This document shows, one piece after another, positions 8,642 through 17,900 of a DNA stretch of 64,000 nucleotides. Below the pieces are notes generated by a model. That model was given only the letters and a program-made list of their open reading frames with translations. It did not search any database and was not told the DNA's origin. A program made the translations under genes and the position numbers. How positions within the stretch are numbered: the first letter of the stretch is position 1; the number at the start of each line of letters is the position of its first letter. Source of the DNA: Agromyces laixinhei (GTDB taxonomy: Bacteria; Actinomycetota; Actinomycetes; Actinomycetales; Microbacteriaceae); NCBI RefSeq assembly GCF_006337065.1, contig NZ_CP040872.1:2728001-2792000 (forward strand), read 5' to 3'.

Positions 8642-10003
8642 ATGAGCCCGACGACCGGAACCCCCGAAGACGAGTTCCGCGAGATGCTGCGCGAACTGCT
8701 CTCGGGTGCCGGCGACATCGACCCGTCGAGCCTCGCCGGCGCCGCGGGCCTGCCCAATGACCCGGCGAGCATCGCCGCGCTGTTCTCGCAGCTGCAACAG
8801 GCGATGAACAAGGCCGATGACGGCATCGACTGGAGCGTCGCCCTGCGACAGGGCGAAGAGCGCGCCGCGGCCGGTCAGCTCCAGATCGACGATGAGGCAC
8901 GCGCGAAGTTCGATCAGGCCTTCCAGGTGGCTTCGCTCTGGCTCGACGAGTCCGTCGACTTCGGCGCGCTGCCTGGCACCCCCGAGGTGCTCACCCGGCG
9001 CGCATGGGTCGCAGCGACGATGCCGATCTGGTCGCAACTGGCCGAGCCGGTCGCCCTCTCCATCTCCGACGCCCTCACGAGGGTCATGAGCGAGCAGGCA
9101 CCCGAAGAGATGCGGTCGATGATCGAGGGGGCGAGCCGCATGATGCGCGGCGTCGGTGGAGCGCTCTTCGCGATGCAGCTCGGTCAGGTCGTCGGTCAAC
9201 TCGCCACCGAGGTCGTCTCGGGCGGCGATGTCGGCATTCCGCTCCTCGATGACGGCCGGGCGGCGATCCTGCCGCAGAACGCGGCCGAATTCGGCAACGA
9301 CCTCGACATCCCGACCGACCAGATCGAGCTCTACCTCGCGGTTCGCGAGCTCGCCCACGCGCGACTGTTCCGGCACGCCCGCTGGTTGCGCCTGCACCTC
9401 ATCACCGCGATCACGGCGTTCGCGCGCGGCATCGACATCGACACCGAACGACTCGAGGAGCTCGCCGAGGGCTTCGACCCGTCGAACACCGAAGAACTGC
9501 GCAACGCCGTCGTCAACGGGGCGCTCATCCGCGGCAGGAGCGAATCACAGCAGGCCGCACTCGCCCGCCTCGAGACGATGCTCGCGCTCGTCGAGGGCTG
9601 GGTCGACGCGGCGACCGCCGACGCCACGGCACGCCTGCCCAAGTCCGACGCGATCGCCGAGTCGATCCGTCGTCGCCGGGCGTCGGGCGGGCCGGCGGAG
9701 TCCGCATTCGCGACCCTCGTCGGCCTCGAGCTGAGGCCGCGGCGGCTCCGGGAGGCCACTGCGATGTGGCGCGCCGTCACCGACGCGGTCGGCGTCGAGG
9801 CGCGCGATGCGCTCTGGTCGCACCCCGACCTGCTGCCGACCGCCGAAGACCTCGACGATCCGGCCCGACTCGTGGCCCGCCTCACGGGTACCGACAGCGC
9901 CGAAGCCGAGGCCGACGACGAGTTCGACCAAGCGCTCGAGCAACTCCTCCGCGGCGAGACGCCCGCAGCGCCGGGCGAAGACGGCGAAGAACCGGCGAGC
10001 TGA
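8642..10003 (+). CDS. Zinc-dependent metalloprotease family protein (DUF2342), 5' end probably frameshifted
   Basis: A 453-residue protein of the family annotated as zinc-dependent metalloprotease or F420-biosynthesis-associated (Rv3195-like). Supporting phrases are DIDPSSLAGAAGLPNDPASI, ALFAMQLGQVVGQLATEVVSGGDVGIPL and LYLAVRELAHARLFRHARWLRLH, whose histidines are the proposed metal site. The best start signal, GGGAGG 9 nt before a GTG at 8626, is in another frame; reading from there gives VADRQDEPDDRNP and would join EDEFREM if one C were removed from the run at 8661-8665. The ATG at 8642 has no ribosome site. I therefore suspect a 1-base error or lesion near the start. Proteolytic activity is inferred only. 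Confidence 0.85.
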   Translation: MSPTTGTPEDEFREMLRELLSGAGDIDPSSLAGAAGLPNDPASIAALFSQLQQAMNKADDGIDWSVALRQGEERAAAGQLQIDDEARAKFDQAFQVASLWLDESVDFGALPGTPEVLTRRAWVAATMPIWSQLAEPVALSISDALTRVMSEQAPEEMRSMIEGASRMMRGVGGALFAMQLGQVVGQLATEVVSGGDVGIPLLDDGRAAILPQNAAEFGNDLDIPTDQIELYLAVRELAHARLFRHARWLRLHLITAITAFARGIDIDTERLEELAEGFDPSNTEELRNAVVNGALIRGRSESQQAALARLETMLALVEGWVDAATADATARLPKSDAIAESIRRRRASGGPAESAFATLVGLELRPRRLREATAMWRAVTDAVGVEARDALWSHPDLLPTAEDLDDPARLVARLTGTDSAEAEADDEFDQALEQLLRGETPAAPGEDGEEPAS

Positions 10004-10083
10004 CCGGTCATCCGGCGCGCAGACGGCGCTCCGCCTGTGGAAGGATTCCGCGACGAAGCGCGCCGTTCGGGCATGCTCTCGTC

Positions 10084-10986
10084 ATGTCTCCGCGCATCGA
10101 CCCGCGCCTCCCCGTCGTGTGGCGCTCCCCCACCGAGATGCAGCTCGGCACGACTCCGCGTGTCGTGCTGCACGACCCGGGCGAGTTCGAGCACGGGCTC
10201 ATCACCGCTCTTCGCCACGGGGCGGCTCCGGCGACCCTCCAGACGATCGGCACCGGGCTCGGCGGGTCCCCCGAGGCGGTGCGCGCACTCCTGAAGACGC
10301 TCGCGCCCGCATTCGAACCGGATACCGCGGGCAGAGCGGCGGGCACGAGCAGAGCGGAGGCCGAAGCATCCGCTCGATCGCGACGAGTCGCCATCGACGC
10401 GCCACGTGAGATCGGCGACCGCCTCGCCGAGCACCTCGCAGTGCTCGGCCACGAACCGGTGTCCGCCATCGACGCCGACCCCGCCGAGACGGCACTCGCG
10501 GTCGTCGCGGCGACCTGGGTGATCTCCCCCGCGCGCCACCTGCCGTGGCTGCGCGGCGATGTGCCGCACCTCGCGGTCGTGTTCGACGACAACGGTGCCC
10601 GCATCGGCCCGCTCGTCGAGCCTGGCGACGGCCCGTGCCTGCGTTGCCTCGAACTCGCGCGCCGCGACGACGACCCCGCATGGCCCGTGATCGCGGCCCA
10701 GCTCGCCGGCCGCCCGGCAGCGAGCTGCACCCCTCGAGCCGTGCACGACGTCGTGTCGCTTGCGGCGTCCCTCATCGACGACCGGCTCCACCACGCGCAC
10801 AACCCCCTTCGGGAGTCGTCGGTCAGGCCGGGGCGCCCGGGCGAGGCCTCGGCGCCGACGGCGCACCGGTGGCACTCCGAGTGCGGGTGCCGAGCTCTTG
10901 CAGGAACCTCGACGGCTCCCGTTCGCCTCGATAGCCGCCGCCCTGACGCGGCCAGCTCAGCTCGAGGCGCCGCCGTGCCCGCGTGA
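10084..10986 (+). CDS. E1-like / cyclodehydratase-homologue protein (TOMM leader-peptide-binding type)
   Basis: A 300-residue protein related to the E1/ThiF-like domain of thiazole/oxazole cyclodehydratases: VPHLAVVFDDNGARIGPLV, then CLRC (C185, C188) and CGC (C267, C269), which probably form a zinc site. The glycine-rich ATP-binding loop of true E1 enzymes is not evident. There is no YcaO gene or precursor peptide nearby, so it is not part of a visible RiPP cluster. The same order (metalloprotease, this protein, uvrD2 on the opposite strand) occurs in mycobacteria (Rv3195-Rv3198c, from memory). The start may be leaderless (CATGCT, 6 nt, ATG). Its 3' end overlaps the convergent uvrD2 by 164 bp. 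Confidence 0.8.
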   Translation: MSPRIDPRLPVVWRSPTEMQLGTTPRVVLHDPGEFEHGLITALRHGAAPATLQTIGTGLGGSPEAVRALLKTLAPAFEPDTAGRAAGTSRAEAEASARSRRVAIDAPREIGDRLAEHLAVLGHEPVSAIDADPAETALAVVAATWVISPARHLPWLRGDVPHLAVVFDDNGARIGPLVEPGDGPCLRCLELARRDDDPAWPVIAAQLAGRPAASCTPRAVHDVVSLAASLIDDRLHHAHNPLRESSVRPGRPGEASAPTAHRWHSECGCRALAGTSTAPVRLDSRRPDAASSARGAAVPA

Positions 10987-12637
10987 TGCCGACATAGAGG
11001 AGGCGTCGCTCCTCGTCGATCGCGTCGAAGCCCTGTGCATATGCGATCGGGAGCATGCCCTCGGTGAGCCCGACGATGTGCACCTGGCCCCACTCGAGGC
11101 CCTTGGCCGAGTGCAGGGTCGCGAGCGTCACCGCGGCGACCGTCGGCTCGTGCTGCGCCTCGGCGCGGGCTCGCAGCTCATCGGCGAACGCTCGGAACGT
11201 CGTACCGGGCGGCGCGTCGTCGACGAGCCGGGCGATCGCGTTCAGCGACTCCCAGCGGGCGCGCACCGCGCCCGGGCCCTCGGGAGCCTGCGTGCTCCAC
11301 CCGAGTGCGCGCAACACGTCGCTGACCGACTTGAAGAGCGGCTCGCCGGCGATCGTGAGGGCGGCGGCACGCAGCGCGTGCACCGCCTCGCGCACCTCGG
11401 GTTGGTCGAAGAACCGCGAGGCGCCGCGCACACGCGACCCCACCCCGACCTCTTCGAGCGCTCGCTCGAGGATCGCCGACTGCGAGTTCACGCGCATGAG
11501 CACGGCGATGGATTCCGGAGCGACGCCGGCGTCGATGCTCGCGCGAATGCGGGTCGCGACACCGCGTGCTTCGGCGAGGTCGTCGGCGTATTCCGTGATC
11601 GTCGGCTCGGCGTTCGGCTTCGGCGCGGCGGTGGTCGGCTTCGTCGTGGACCGCGACGTCGTCGCCGTGGCATCCGTCTCAGAAGAGACCGCCTCGAGCC
11701 GCAACGCGCCTGCCCTTCCGCGCATGAGCCGGTTGGCGACGCCGACGATCTCGCTCGTCGAGCGGTAGTTGCGTTCGAGACGCACGACCGTGGCGCCCTC
11801 GAAGCGGCGCTCGAAGTCGAGCAGGTACTCGGCGCTCGCCCCGGCGAACGAGTAGATCGTCTGGCTTGCGTCGCCCACGACGCAGAGGTCGCGTCGTTCG
11901 CCGAGCCAGAGCTCGAGCAATTGCTGCTGAGCAGGTGAGACATCCTGGTATTCGTCGACGATGAAGTGCCGATAGCTCTCGCGCACGTGCATCGCGACGG
12001 ATGCCTCGGACTCGATCATTCCCGCTGTGGCGAGCAGCACGTCTTCGAAGTCGAGCGTGCGCCGTTCGTCTTTCAGCGACTCGTAGGCGTCGACGACCGC
12101 GAGGAACTGCTCGGCGGTGAGCTTGCCCGGCGCACCGCGGGTGGCGAGCCGCGTCGTGTAGCTCTCAGGCCCGGCGCACGAGACCTTGCGTCTCTCGATC
12201 TCGGCCGCGACGTCGCGCAACGTCGCCGTGTCGACTCGGACCTTGGCGCGCTCGGCGGCCTGCCCGAGCAGACGCCCCTTGAACTCGAGCACGCGAGGCG
12301 CGTTGCCGCCGACGACGATCGGCCAGAAGTGGTTGAGCTGCGCGAGGGCGGCCGCATGGAACGTGCGCGCTTGCACGGCGCCCGCGCCGAGAGTGCGCAG
12401 CCGCGCGCGCAACTCGGCCGCGGCCCGCGAGGTGAAGGTGAGCGCCATCACGCGAGCGGGATCGTACGTGCCCGACGCCACTCCGTACGCGATGCGATGC
12501 GTGATCGCACGGGTCTTCCCGGTGCCGGCGCCGGCGAGCACGCAGACCGGCCCGAGCAGCGCTTCGGCAGCGACTCGCTGCTCCTCGTCGAGCGCATCGA
12601 GCAGGGGGTCGGATGCCGCGGTCACGACGTCGCCCAT
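10823..12637 (-). CDS. uvrD2: UvrD2-type ATP-dependent DNA helicase
   Basis: A 604-residue superfamily 1A helicase: Q motif LDEEQRVAAEA, Walker A AGAGTGKT (35-42), DEYQDVSPAQ (motif II), GDASQTIYSF (III), RLERNYRST (IV), TLHSAKGLEWGQVHIVGL (V) and LYVGITRARRRLELSW (VI). Context (nudC directly upstream, adnAB nearby) matches the actinobacterial UvrD2 locus. Mycobacterial UvrD2 is about 700 residues with a C-terminal HRDC domain; here the protein ends soon after motif VI, so HRDC is absent. The ATG overlaps the nudC 3' end by 16 nt, indicating coupled translation. It acts in DNA unwinding and repair. Confidence 0.9.
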   Translation of the reverse strand: MGDVVTAASDPLLDALDEEQRVAAEALLGPVCVLAGAGTGKTRAITHRIAYGVASGTYDPARVMALTFTSRAAAELRARLRTLGAGAVQARTFHAAALAQLNHFWPIVVGGNAPRVLEFKGRLLGQAAERAKVRVDTATLRDVAAEIERRKVSCAGPESYTTRLATRGAPGKLTAEQFLAVVDAYESLKDERRTLDFEDVLLATAGMIESEASVAMHVRESYRHFIVDEYQDVSPAQQQLLELWLGERRDLCVVGDASQTIYSFAGASAEYLLDFERRFEGATVVRLERNYRSTSEIVGVANRLMRGRAGALRLEAVSSETDATATTSRSTTKPTTAAPKPNAEPTITEYADDLAEARGVATRIRASIDAGVAPESIAVLMRVNSQSAILERALEEVGVGSRVRGASRFFDQPEVREAVHALRAAALTIAGEPLFKSVSDVLRALGWSTQAPEGPGAVRARWESLNAIARLVDDAPPGTTFRAFADELRARAEAQHEPTVAAVTLATLHSAKGLEWGQVHIVGLTEGMLPIAYAQGFDAIDEERRLLYVGITRARRRLELSWPRQGGGYRGEREPSRFLQELGTRTRSATGAPSAPRPRPGAPA

Positions 12638-13572
12638 GCGAGCCCCACTCCCTCGGGGTCGATGGGCCGGCCATACCAGCGTTCGAGCAACCAGCGTGCG
12701 ATCGACGTGCCGCCCGGCAGGCCGATCTCGGCCCGCGCTGCGGTGATCTCTTCACGGGAGAACCAGCGCAGGTCGAGGATCTCCTCGCCGTCGGGCACCG
12801 CCGACGACGGCTCGGCCCCCGCCGCGATGCGGGCCGTGAAGCCCAGCATGATGCTCGCCGGAAACGGCCATGGCTGCGAGGCGACGTATTCGACCCGGTC
12901 GACGAGGATCCCGGCCTCCTCTTCGATCTCGCGCACCACCGCGGCCTCGAGCCCTTCGCCGGGCTCGACGAAGCCGGCGAGCAGCGAGTAGCGGTTCGCC
13001 GCCCACAGCGCGTTCGAGCCGAGCAGCACCCGATCGTCGTCGTCGGTCACGAGCACGATGACGGCCGGGTCGGTGCGCGGGAAATGCAGGCCGTCGTCGA
13101 TGGTGCAGCGCCGCGCCCATCCGGCTTGCACGGGCACCGTCGCGGCGCCGCAGCGACCGCAGTACCCATGGCGTTCGTGCCAGTTCGCGAGCGCGACCGC
13201 CGGGGCGACGAGACTCAGATCGCGATCACCCAGCACCCCGGCGGCCTCGCGGAGCCCCTGCCACCTGGCCGCTTCGGGTTCGATCGACGCCGCGGCATCC
13301 GCGCCGAAGACCCGAAGCTCGAACCGCGAGCCGTCGTCGCGTCCGAGATAGCAGCGCAGAGTCGAAGCGGGAAGATCGCCCGGGCGCAGGAGCTCGAGGA
13401 GCGGCGCCGACCCCTCGACGCGCTCGGCGAGGAGCACCCGCCCCCGGTGCAGCGCGACGACGCGCGTCGAGGGGTCGGCGTCGAGCGACGGCTCGAGCCC
13501 GGGGTCGGCGCGCGACACGGCATCCCGGTCGATCGTCGAACGCGCGAAGACCGGCGGTGTCGGTTCGATCAC
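12622..13572 (-). CDS. nudC: NAD(+) diphosphatase
   Basis: A 316-residue NudC-type Nudix hydrolase that cleaves NAD(H) to NMN and AMP and removes NAD caps from RNA in characterised relatives. The Nudix box is GFVEPGEGLEAAVVREIEEEAG (about residues 200-221), preceded by FPRTDPAVIVLV and followed by the NudC-specific SQPWPFPAS. The zinc ribbon before it is CGRC...RRC with the fourth Cys replaced (CTIDDG), so metal binding may be altered. GTG start with GAGGGG about 8 nt upstream. It forms an operon with uvrD2 and is divergent from the phosphotransferase-like gene. Confidence 0.93.
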   Translation of the reverse strand: MIEPTPPVFARSTIDRDAVSRADPGLEPSLDADPSTRVVALHRGRVLLAERVEGSAPLLELLRPGDLPASTLRCYLGRDDGSRFELRVFGADAAASIEPEAARWQGLREAAGVLGDRDLSLVAPAVALANWHERHGYCGRCGAATVPVQAGWARRCTIDDGLHFPRTDPAVIVLVTDDDDRVLLGSNALWAANRYSLLAGFVEPGEGLEAAVVREIEEEAGILVDRVEYVASQPWPFPASIMLGFTARIAAGAEPSSAVPDGEEILDLRWFSREEITAARAEIGLPGGTSIARWLLERWYGRPIDPEGVGLAWATS

Positions 13573-13651
13573 GTGCCACCCCTCGATGCCGGGTCGGAGT
13601 CGGAGTCGGCCGGAAGGCGTGGCGGTCGCCCGCCGCCGCGAGTTGCCTGCT

Positions 13652-13657
13652 TAAGCT
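13652..13657 (+). promoter_or_regulatory. -10 box of leaderless promoter for the phosphotransferase-like gene
   Basis: TAAGCT followed by 7 nt and the ATG at 13665; no ribosome site is present. Confidence 0.5.
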
Positions 13658-13664
13658 GATTGCC

Positions 13665-14939
13665 ATGGCCAGACCTCCTCTCACTCTAGCCGCGTTGGCC
13701 ACGGCGGCGGTGCCCGGACTCGAGGTACGGGCGGTGCGCGCACTGTCTCGCAAGAGCCACGGCGCCTTCGACGCGGTACTGCTGCGAGACACCGATGACC
13801 GCCTGCTCGTGCTGCGGGTGCCCCGCTCGCAGGGCGCCGAATCCGAGCAGTCGGCCGACCTCGTGGCGCTGCGCGCACTCACCACCGGCATCCGTTCGCG
13901 CCTGCCGTTCGACGTTCCCGAGTTCGTCGGCCAGGCGCCGGTCGACGGCACCCGCGCCGTGGTCACGAGCTACGTTCCCGGCGCCGCCCGCACCGCCGAC
14001 GAGCTCACCGAGCACGACGGCATCGCGACCTCGGTCGGGCTCGCGCTCGCCGCGGTGCACGCCCTGCCGACGGGATTCATCGCCGACGCGGGTCTGCCCA
14101 GCCAGACCGCCGACGAATCGCACGACGGCGTCGTCGACCTCATCGGCCGGGCCGCCGACACCGGCCACCTGCCCGCCGCGCTCCTTCGGCGCTGGGAGGA
14201 GGCGACCGACGACGCCGCGCTCTGGCGTTTTCGCCCGACCGTTGTGAACGGCACGCTGGCCGCCGACTCGCTCCTCGTCGACGGCGACGCCGTGACCGGG
14301 CTCATCGGTTGGTCCGCGCTCGCGCAGGGAGACCCCGCGCGCGACCTGAATTGGCTGCTCACCTCGCGGGGCGACTCCGCCGAGCGAGCCCTCGACGCGT
14401 ACTTCGGTGCGCGATCCGGCGAAGCCGACGCGCACTTGCCGCAGCGCGCGCTGCTGTATGGGGAACTGGAACTCGCCAAGTGGCTGCTGCATGGCGTCGA
14501 GACTCACGACGAGGCGGTCATCGCCGACGCCGTGGGGCTGCTCGACGGACTCGTCGAGAGCGTGCATGATCGGTCCAGCGAACCCCTGTCGCCCGAGACC
14601 GGGCCGATCCTCACCGTCGGCGACGTCGAACGGATGCTCGATGAGACGCCGCGAGGGAGCCGGCCGCGCGAGAACGGCTCGAACCTCCTCACCGACAGCT
14701 ACGACTTCTCCGAGCTCGAGCGCCGTGAAGCCGGCGAACGCGACACCGCGCCCTTCGACGCCACCGCGCCGATCCCCCTCGATCTCTCGGATTGGGGTGA
14801 TGCAACGCCCGGCGCTGCGGACCCCGTCGCGTCGGACCCCGGCGACGGTCAGCGCGACACCGACGGGGATACCGATGGCGACGCCGGTTCGGATGCCGCG
14901 ACCGACGCCCAGGCCCGGCGCAACGCCGCCTCGTCGTAG
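13665..14939 (+). CDS. Phosphotransferase (APH/choline-kinase fold) family protein, probable pseudokinase
   Basis: A 424-residue protein with the aminoglycoside/macrolide phosphotransferase fold: RALSRKSHGAFDAVLL, LVLRVPRS (ATP-Lys region), TSYVPG hinge, GLALAAVHALP, then the catalytic region. There the usual HGDLxxxN reads NGTLAADS (N195, G196, T197) and the metal-binding IDW reads IGW (214-216), although GDPARDL after it is kept. The catalytic Asp, metal Asn and metal Asp are therefore all missing. The last ~90 residues are acidic and disordered (GDTDGDAGSD). Its location between nudC and adnB suggests a genome-maintenance or regulatory role rather than antibiotic resistance. The 3' end overlaps adnB by 91 bp. 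Confidence 0.82.
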   Translation: MARPPLTLAALATAAVPGLEVRAVRALSRKSHGAFDAVLLRDTDDRLLVLRVPRSQGAESEQSADLVALRALTTGIRSRLPFDVPEFVGQAPVDGTRAVVTSYVPGAARTADELTEHDGIATSVGLALAAVHALPTGFIADAGLPSQTADESHDGVVDLIGRAADTGHLPAALLRRWEEATDDAALWRFRPTVVNGTLAADSLLVDGDAVTGLIGWSALAQGDPARDLNWLLTSRGDSAERALDAYFGARSGEADAHLPQRALLYGELELAKWLLHGVETHDEAVIADAVGLLDGLVESVHDRSSEPLSPETGPILTVGDVERMLDETPRGSRPRENGSNLLTDSYDFSELERREAGERDTAPFDATAPIPLDLSDWGDATPGAADPVASDPGDGQRDTDGDTDGDAGSDAATDAQARRNAASS

Positions 14940-17900
14940 ATGGCGTCGGGCCTGATGACCCGGTCGTCTTCGACGAAATAGAACACCGCGTCGATCGTGT
15001 CGGGCGAGGTGCCCGCCCACTTCGCATACGCGAGCCGGTAGAGCGCGAGTTGCGTCTGCTTCAGTTCGAGATCATGCGCGTCGCGCGGCGCCTTGCCCGT
15101 CTTCCAGTCGACGACCTGATGACGGATGCCGCGCCGACCGAGCTCGCTCGACGGGTCGACGTCGTACACCGCATCGAGCTTGCAGACGAAGACGTTGTCG
15201 CCGATCGGCAGGTGCAGTTCGATCTCGACGGCAGAAGGCCGTCGGCCGCCCCACTCCGACGCCTCGAACGTGGTCTGCAGTTCGCGCAGGCGCTGCGCGG
15301 TCGGGTCGGCGACGCGTTCGTCGAGCGGAACGACCGATGCGAAGTACGCCTCGGGGTCGTCGAGCGCGTCGATCGCCCCGGCCTCGATCTCACCCGTCGA
15401 CCGTTGCTCGACCCACTGGTGGAACAGGGTACCGATGCGGGTCGCCCGGTACGGCCTCTGCGGCATCGGCCTGCGCAGCTGCCCGGCGACGGCCGCGGGG
15501 TCGTCGACGTAGTCCTTGAACCGCGAAGCGGGCACTCGCACCGGCACCTCGACGCTGCCTGGCCCTTCGGCGCGACGACGACGCTCTTCGAGGAGCAGCC
15601 GGATGCGATCGGCCAGCACCGGGCCGATGCCCTCGCCACTCGGCCGATCGGCTGCAGCTCGCACCGCGTCGGCGGCGGCGGTCACCGCACGACGGCGCGC
15701 GCCGAGCGGGTCGAGCGGCCAGCTCACACGCTCGGCCCCGCCGACCCGCGGGTTCTCGTCGTGCTGTGAGGCGACCGGCAACGCCCCGGCCTCGATCACT
15801 CCGGCGATCACGAGTTCGCGCAGGAACGGGCTCGGCATGCGCGGCGCCTTCTGGCTCGCCCACCACGACCCCGACAGCAGCAGATCGCCGCGCGTGCGGG
15901 TGAGAGCCACGTAGGCGAGGCGTCGCTCCTCTTCGGCATGACGCAGCTTGTTCTCTTCGGCGAAGTCGCCGACCGCGCGGTCGAACTCGGCCTGGCTCTG
16001 GACGCCGCGCCACTGGAGCTCTGGCAATTCACCGGCGTCGCCCTTGAACTCGAAGGGCAGCTCACCGAACGACAACCACCCCTTCGACGAGCGCGGCTTC
16101 GAGGGGAGCTCGTCGCCGACCATGCGCGGGATCGCCACGACGTCCCACTCGAGGCCTTTCGAGCCGTGGATCGAGAGCACCTGTACGGCGCCGGGCTCTG
16201 GCTCGTCGTGACGCGGCGCCAGCCGGTCGCGCTGCTCGGCCTCGGTGAGCCAGCCGAGGAACGCGCCGAGCGTGGCGTGTTCCGAGACCTCGGCGAAGCC
16301 CGCGAGCAGCTCGTCGAATGCCTCGAGGCTCGGCGCCCCGAGCGGCTGCGACGCGTTCGCTGCGACCTCGATGTCGAGCAGCAGCTCTTGCTGCACGAGG
16401 CTGACGAAGTCGATGAGGCCGAGACCGGCCCGGCGTCGCAGCGATTGCAGCTGCGCGCCCGCCCGCCGCATGCGGGCGAGGCCGATCTCGCTGAAGCCGG
16501 CCAGCGCGGAGTGCGAGTCGGGCGCCACGAGCAGGAAGTCGAGGGCGTCGACGATCGACGGCGATTCGTCGGGCGCGATCGATGCGCGGAGCCCCGCCCG
16601 TACTTCGTCGCCGAGCCGCCGTGCGCCGAGATCGCGGTCGGCGAGCCACTTCGCGAGCGAGTGCAGCGCGGCGAGGTCGGCCGGGCCGATGCGCCAGCGG
16701 GCACCGCCCAGCACCCGCACGAGTTCGGAGCCCGCGGTGGGATCGTTGAGCACGCGCAGCACGCAGACGAGGTCGGCGATCACGGGCTGGTCGAGGAGGC
16801 CCGCCATGCCGAGCACGTGCACGGGAACGCCTCGGGCGCGGAGGGCCGCAGTGAAGATGCCGACGCTCGTGAAGGTGCGGCAGAGCAGCGCCCCGCTGCG
16901 ATGTGCGGCCTCGTTCGAAGCACCGCTCGCCGCGCTTCCGCCGCGACCGAGGCGCTCGGCGAACCATCTCGCCACGAGATCGGCCTCCTGCTCGATCGTC
17001 TCGGCCCATGCCGCCTCGAGCCGGCCGTGCTGTGCGAACGGCGACGCAGCGAGCGGTGCCTTCGGGATGCCGGCGTCGAGCGGCAGGATCAGCGTGTTCG
17101 CGCCCTCGAGGACGACCTTCGGGTTGCGCCAGCTCGTGGACAGGTCGTAGACGGCGGCATCGCGGCCGGGTGCGAAGTCACGGCCGAAGCGCGCGAGGTT
17201 CGCGGCGCTCGCGCCGCGCCATCCGTAGATCGACTGGTCGGGGTCGCCGACCGCCATGACGGCCTGCTCGCCGAACAGCCTGGAGAGCAGGCGCGTCTGC
17301 ACGACGCTCGTGTCTTGATATTCGTCGAGCAGCACGGTGCGATAGCGCTCGCGGTGCCCGGCGACGACCTCGGGGTGGCGCTCGCAGATCGCGAGCGCGA
17401 GCGCGACCTGGTCGGAGAACTCCACGAAGCCCCGCTGCTGCTTCGCCGCCGCATAGGCGTCGGCGAGCTCGAGCAGCGGCGGCAGCGCTCCGACGACGCC
17501 GAGCGCGTCGACGAACGACGTGAAGTCGGTGCGCTTGCGCGGCGCCTCGATCGGCAGCCCCTCCATCGCGAGGAAGTCGCGGGTCATGGCCCGCACATCG
17601 CGGCTGTCGGCGACGTTCTCGGCGAGCGCGCGACTGAGCGAGAGCACCGCACCGGTGACCTTGTCGAGCGAGGCGTCGAGTTCGACGAGGCGTTGGTCGG
17701 CCGATGCCGCGACGACCGACCGTGCCAGCTGCCAGGCGGATGCCTCGCCGAGCACGGCCGCGTCGGGCTCGCGCCCGATGAGCATGGCGTGTTCTCGGTA
17801 GATCGCGCTCGCGAAGGCGTTGTACGTGCCGACCGACGCGGATTCGAGCGGATCGAGCGAGACGTCGGCGATTCCGAGCGAGACGAGCTGCGCGATGCGC

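Noticed and set aside
10084..10986. Thiazole/oxazole peptide (RiPP) gene cluster
   Set aside because: No YcaO, dehydrogenase, precursor peptide or exporter is nearby; the neighbours are the conserved uvrD2 locus.
13665..14939. Aminoglycoside or macrolide resistance kinase
   Set aside because: The catalytic Asp and both metal ligands are replaced, and the gene lies in a conserved core locus.
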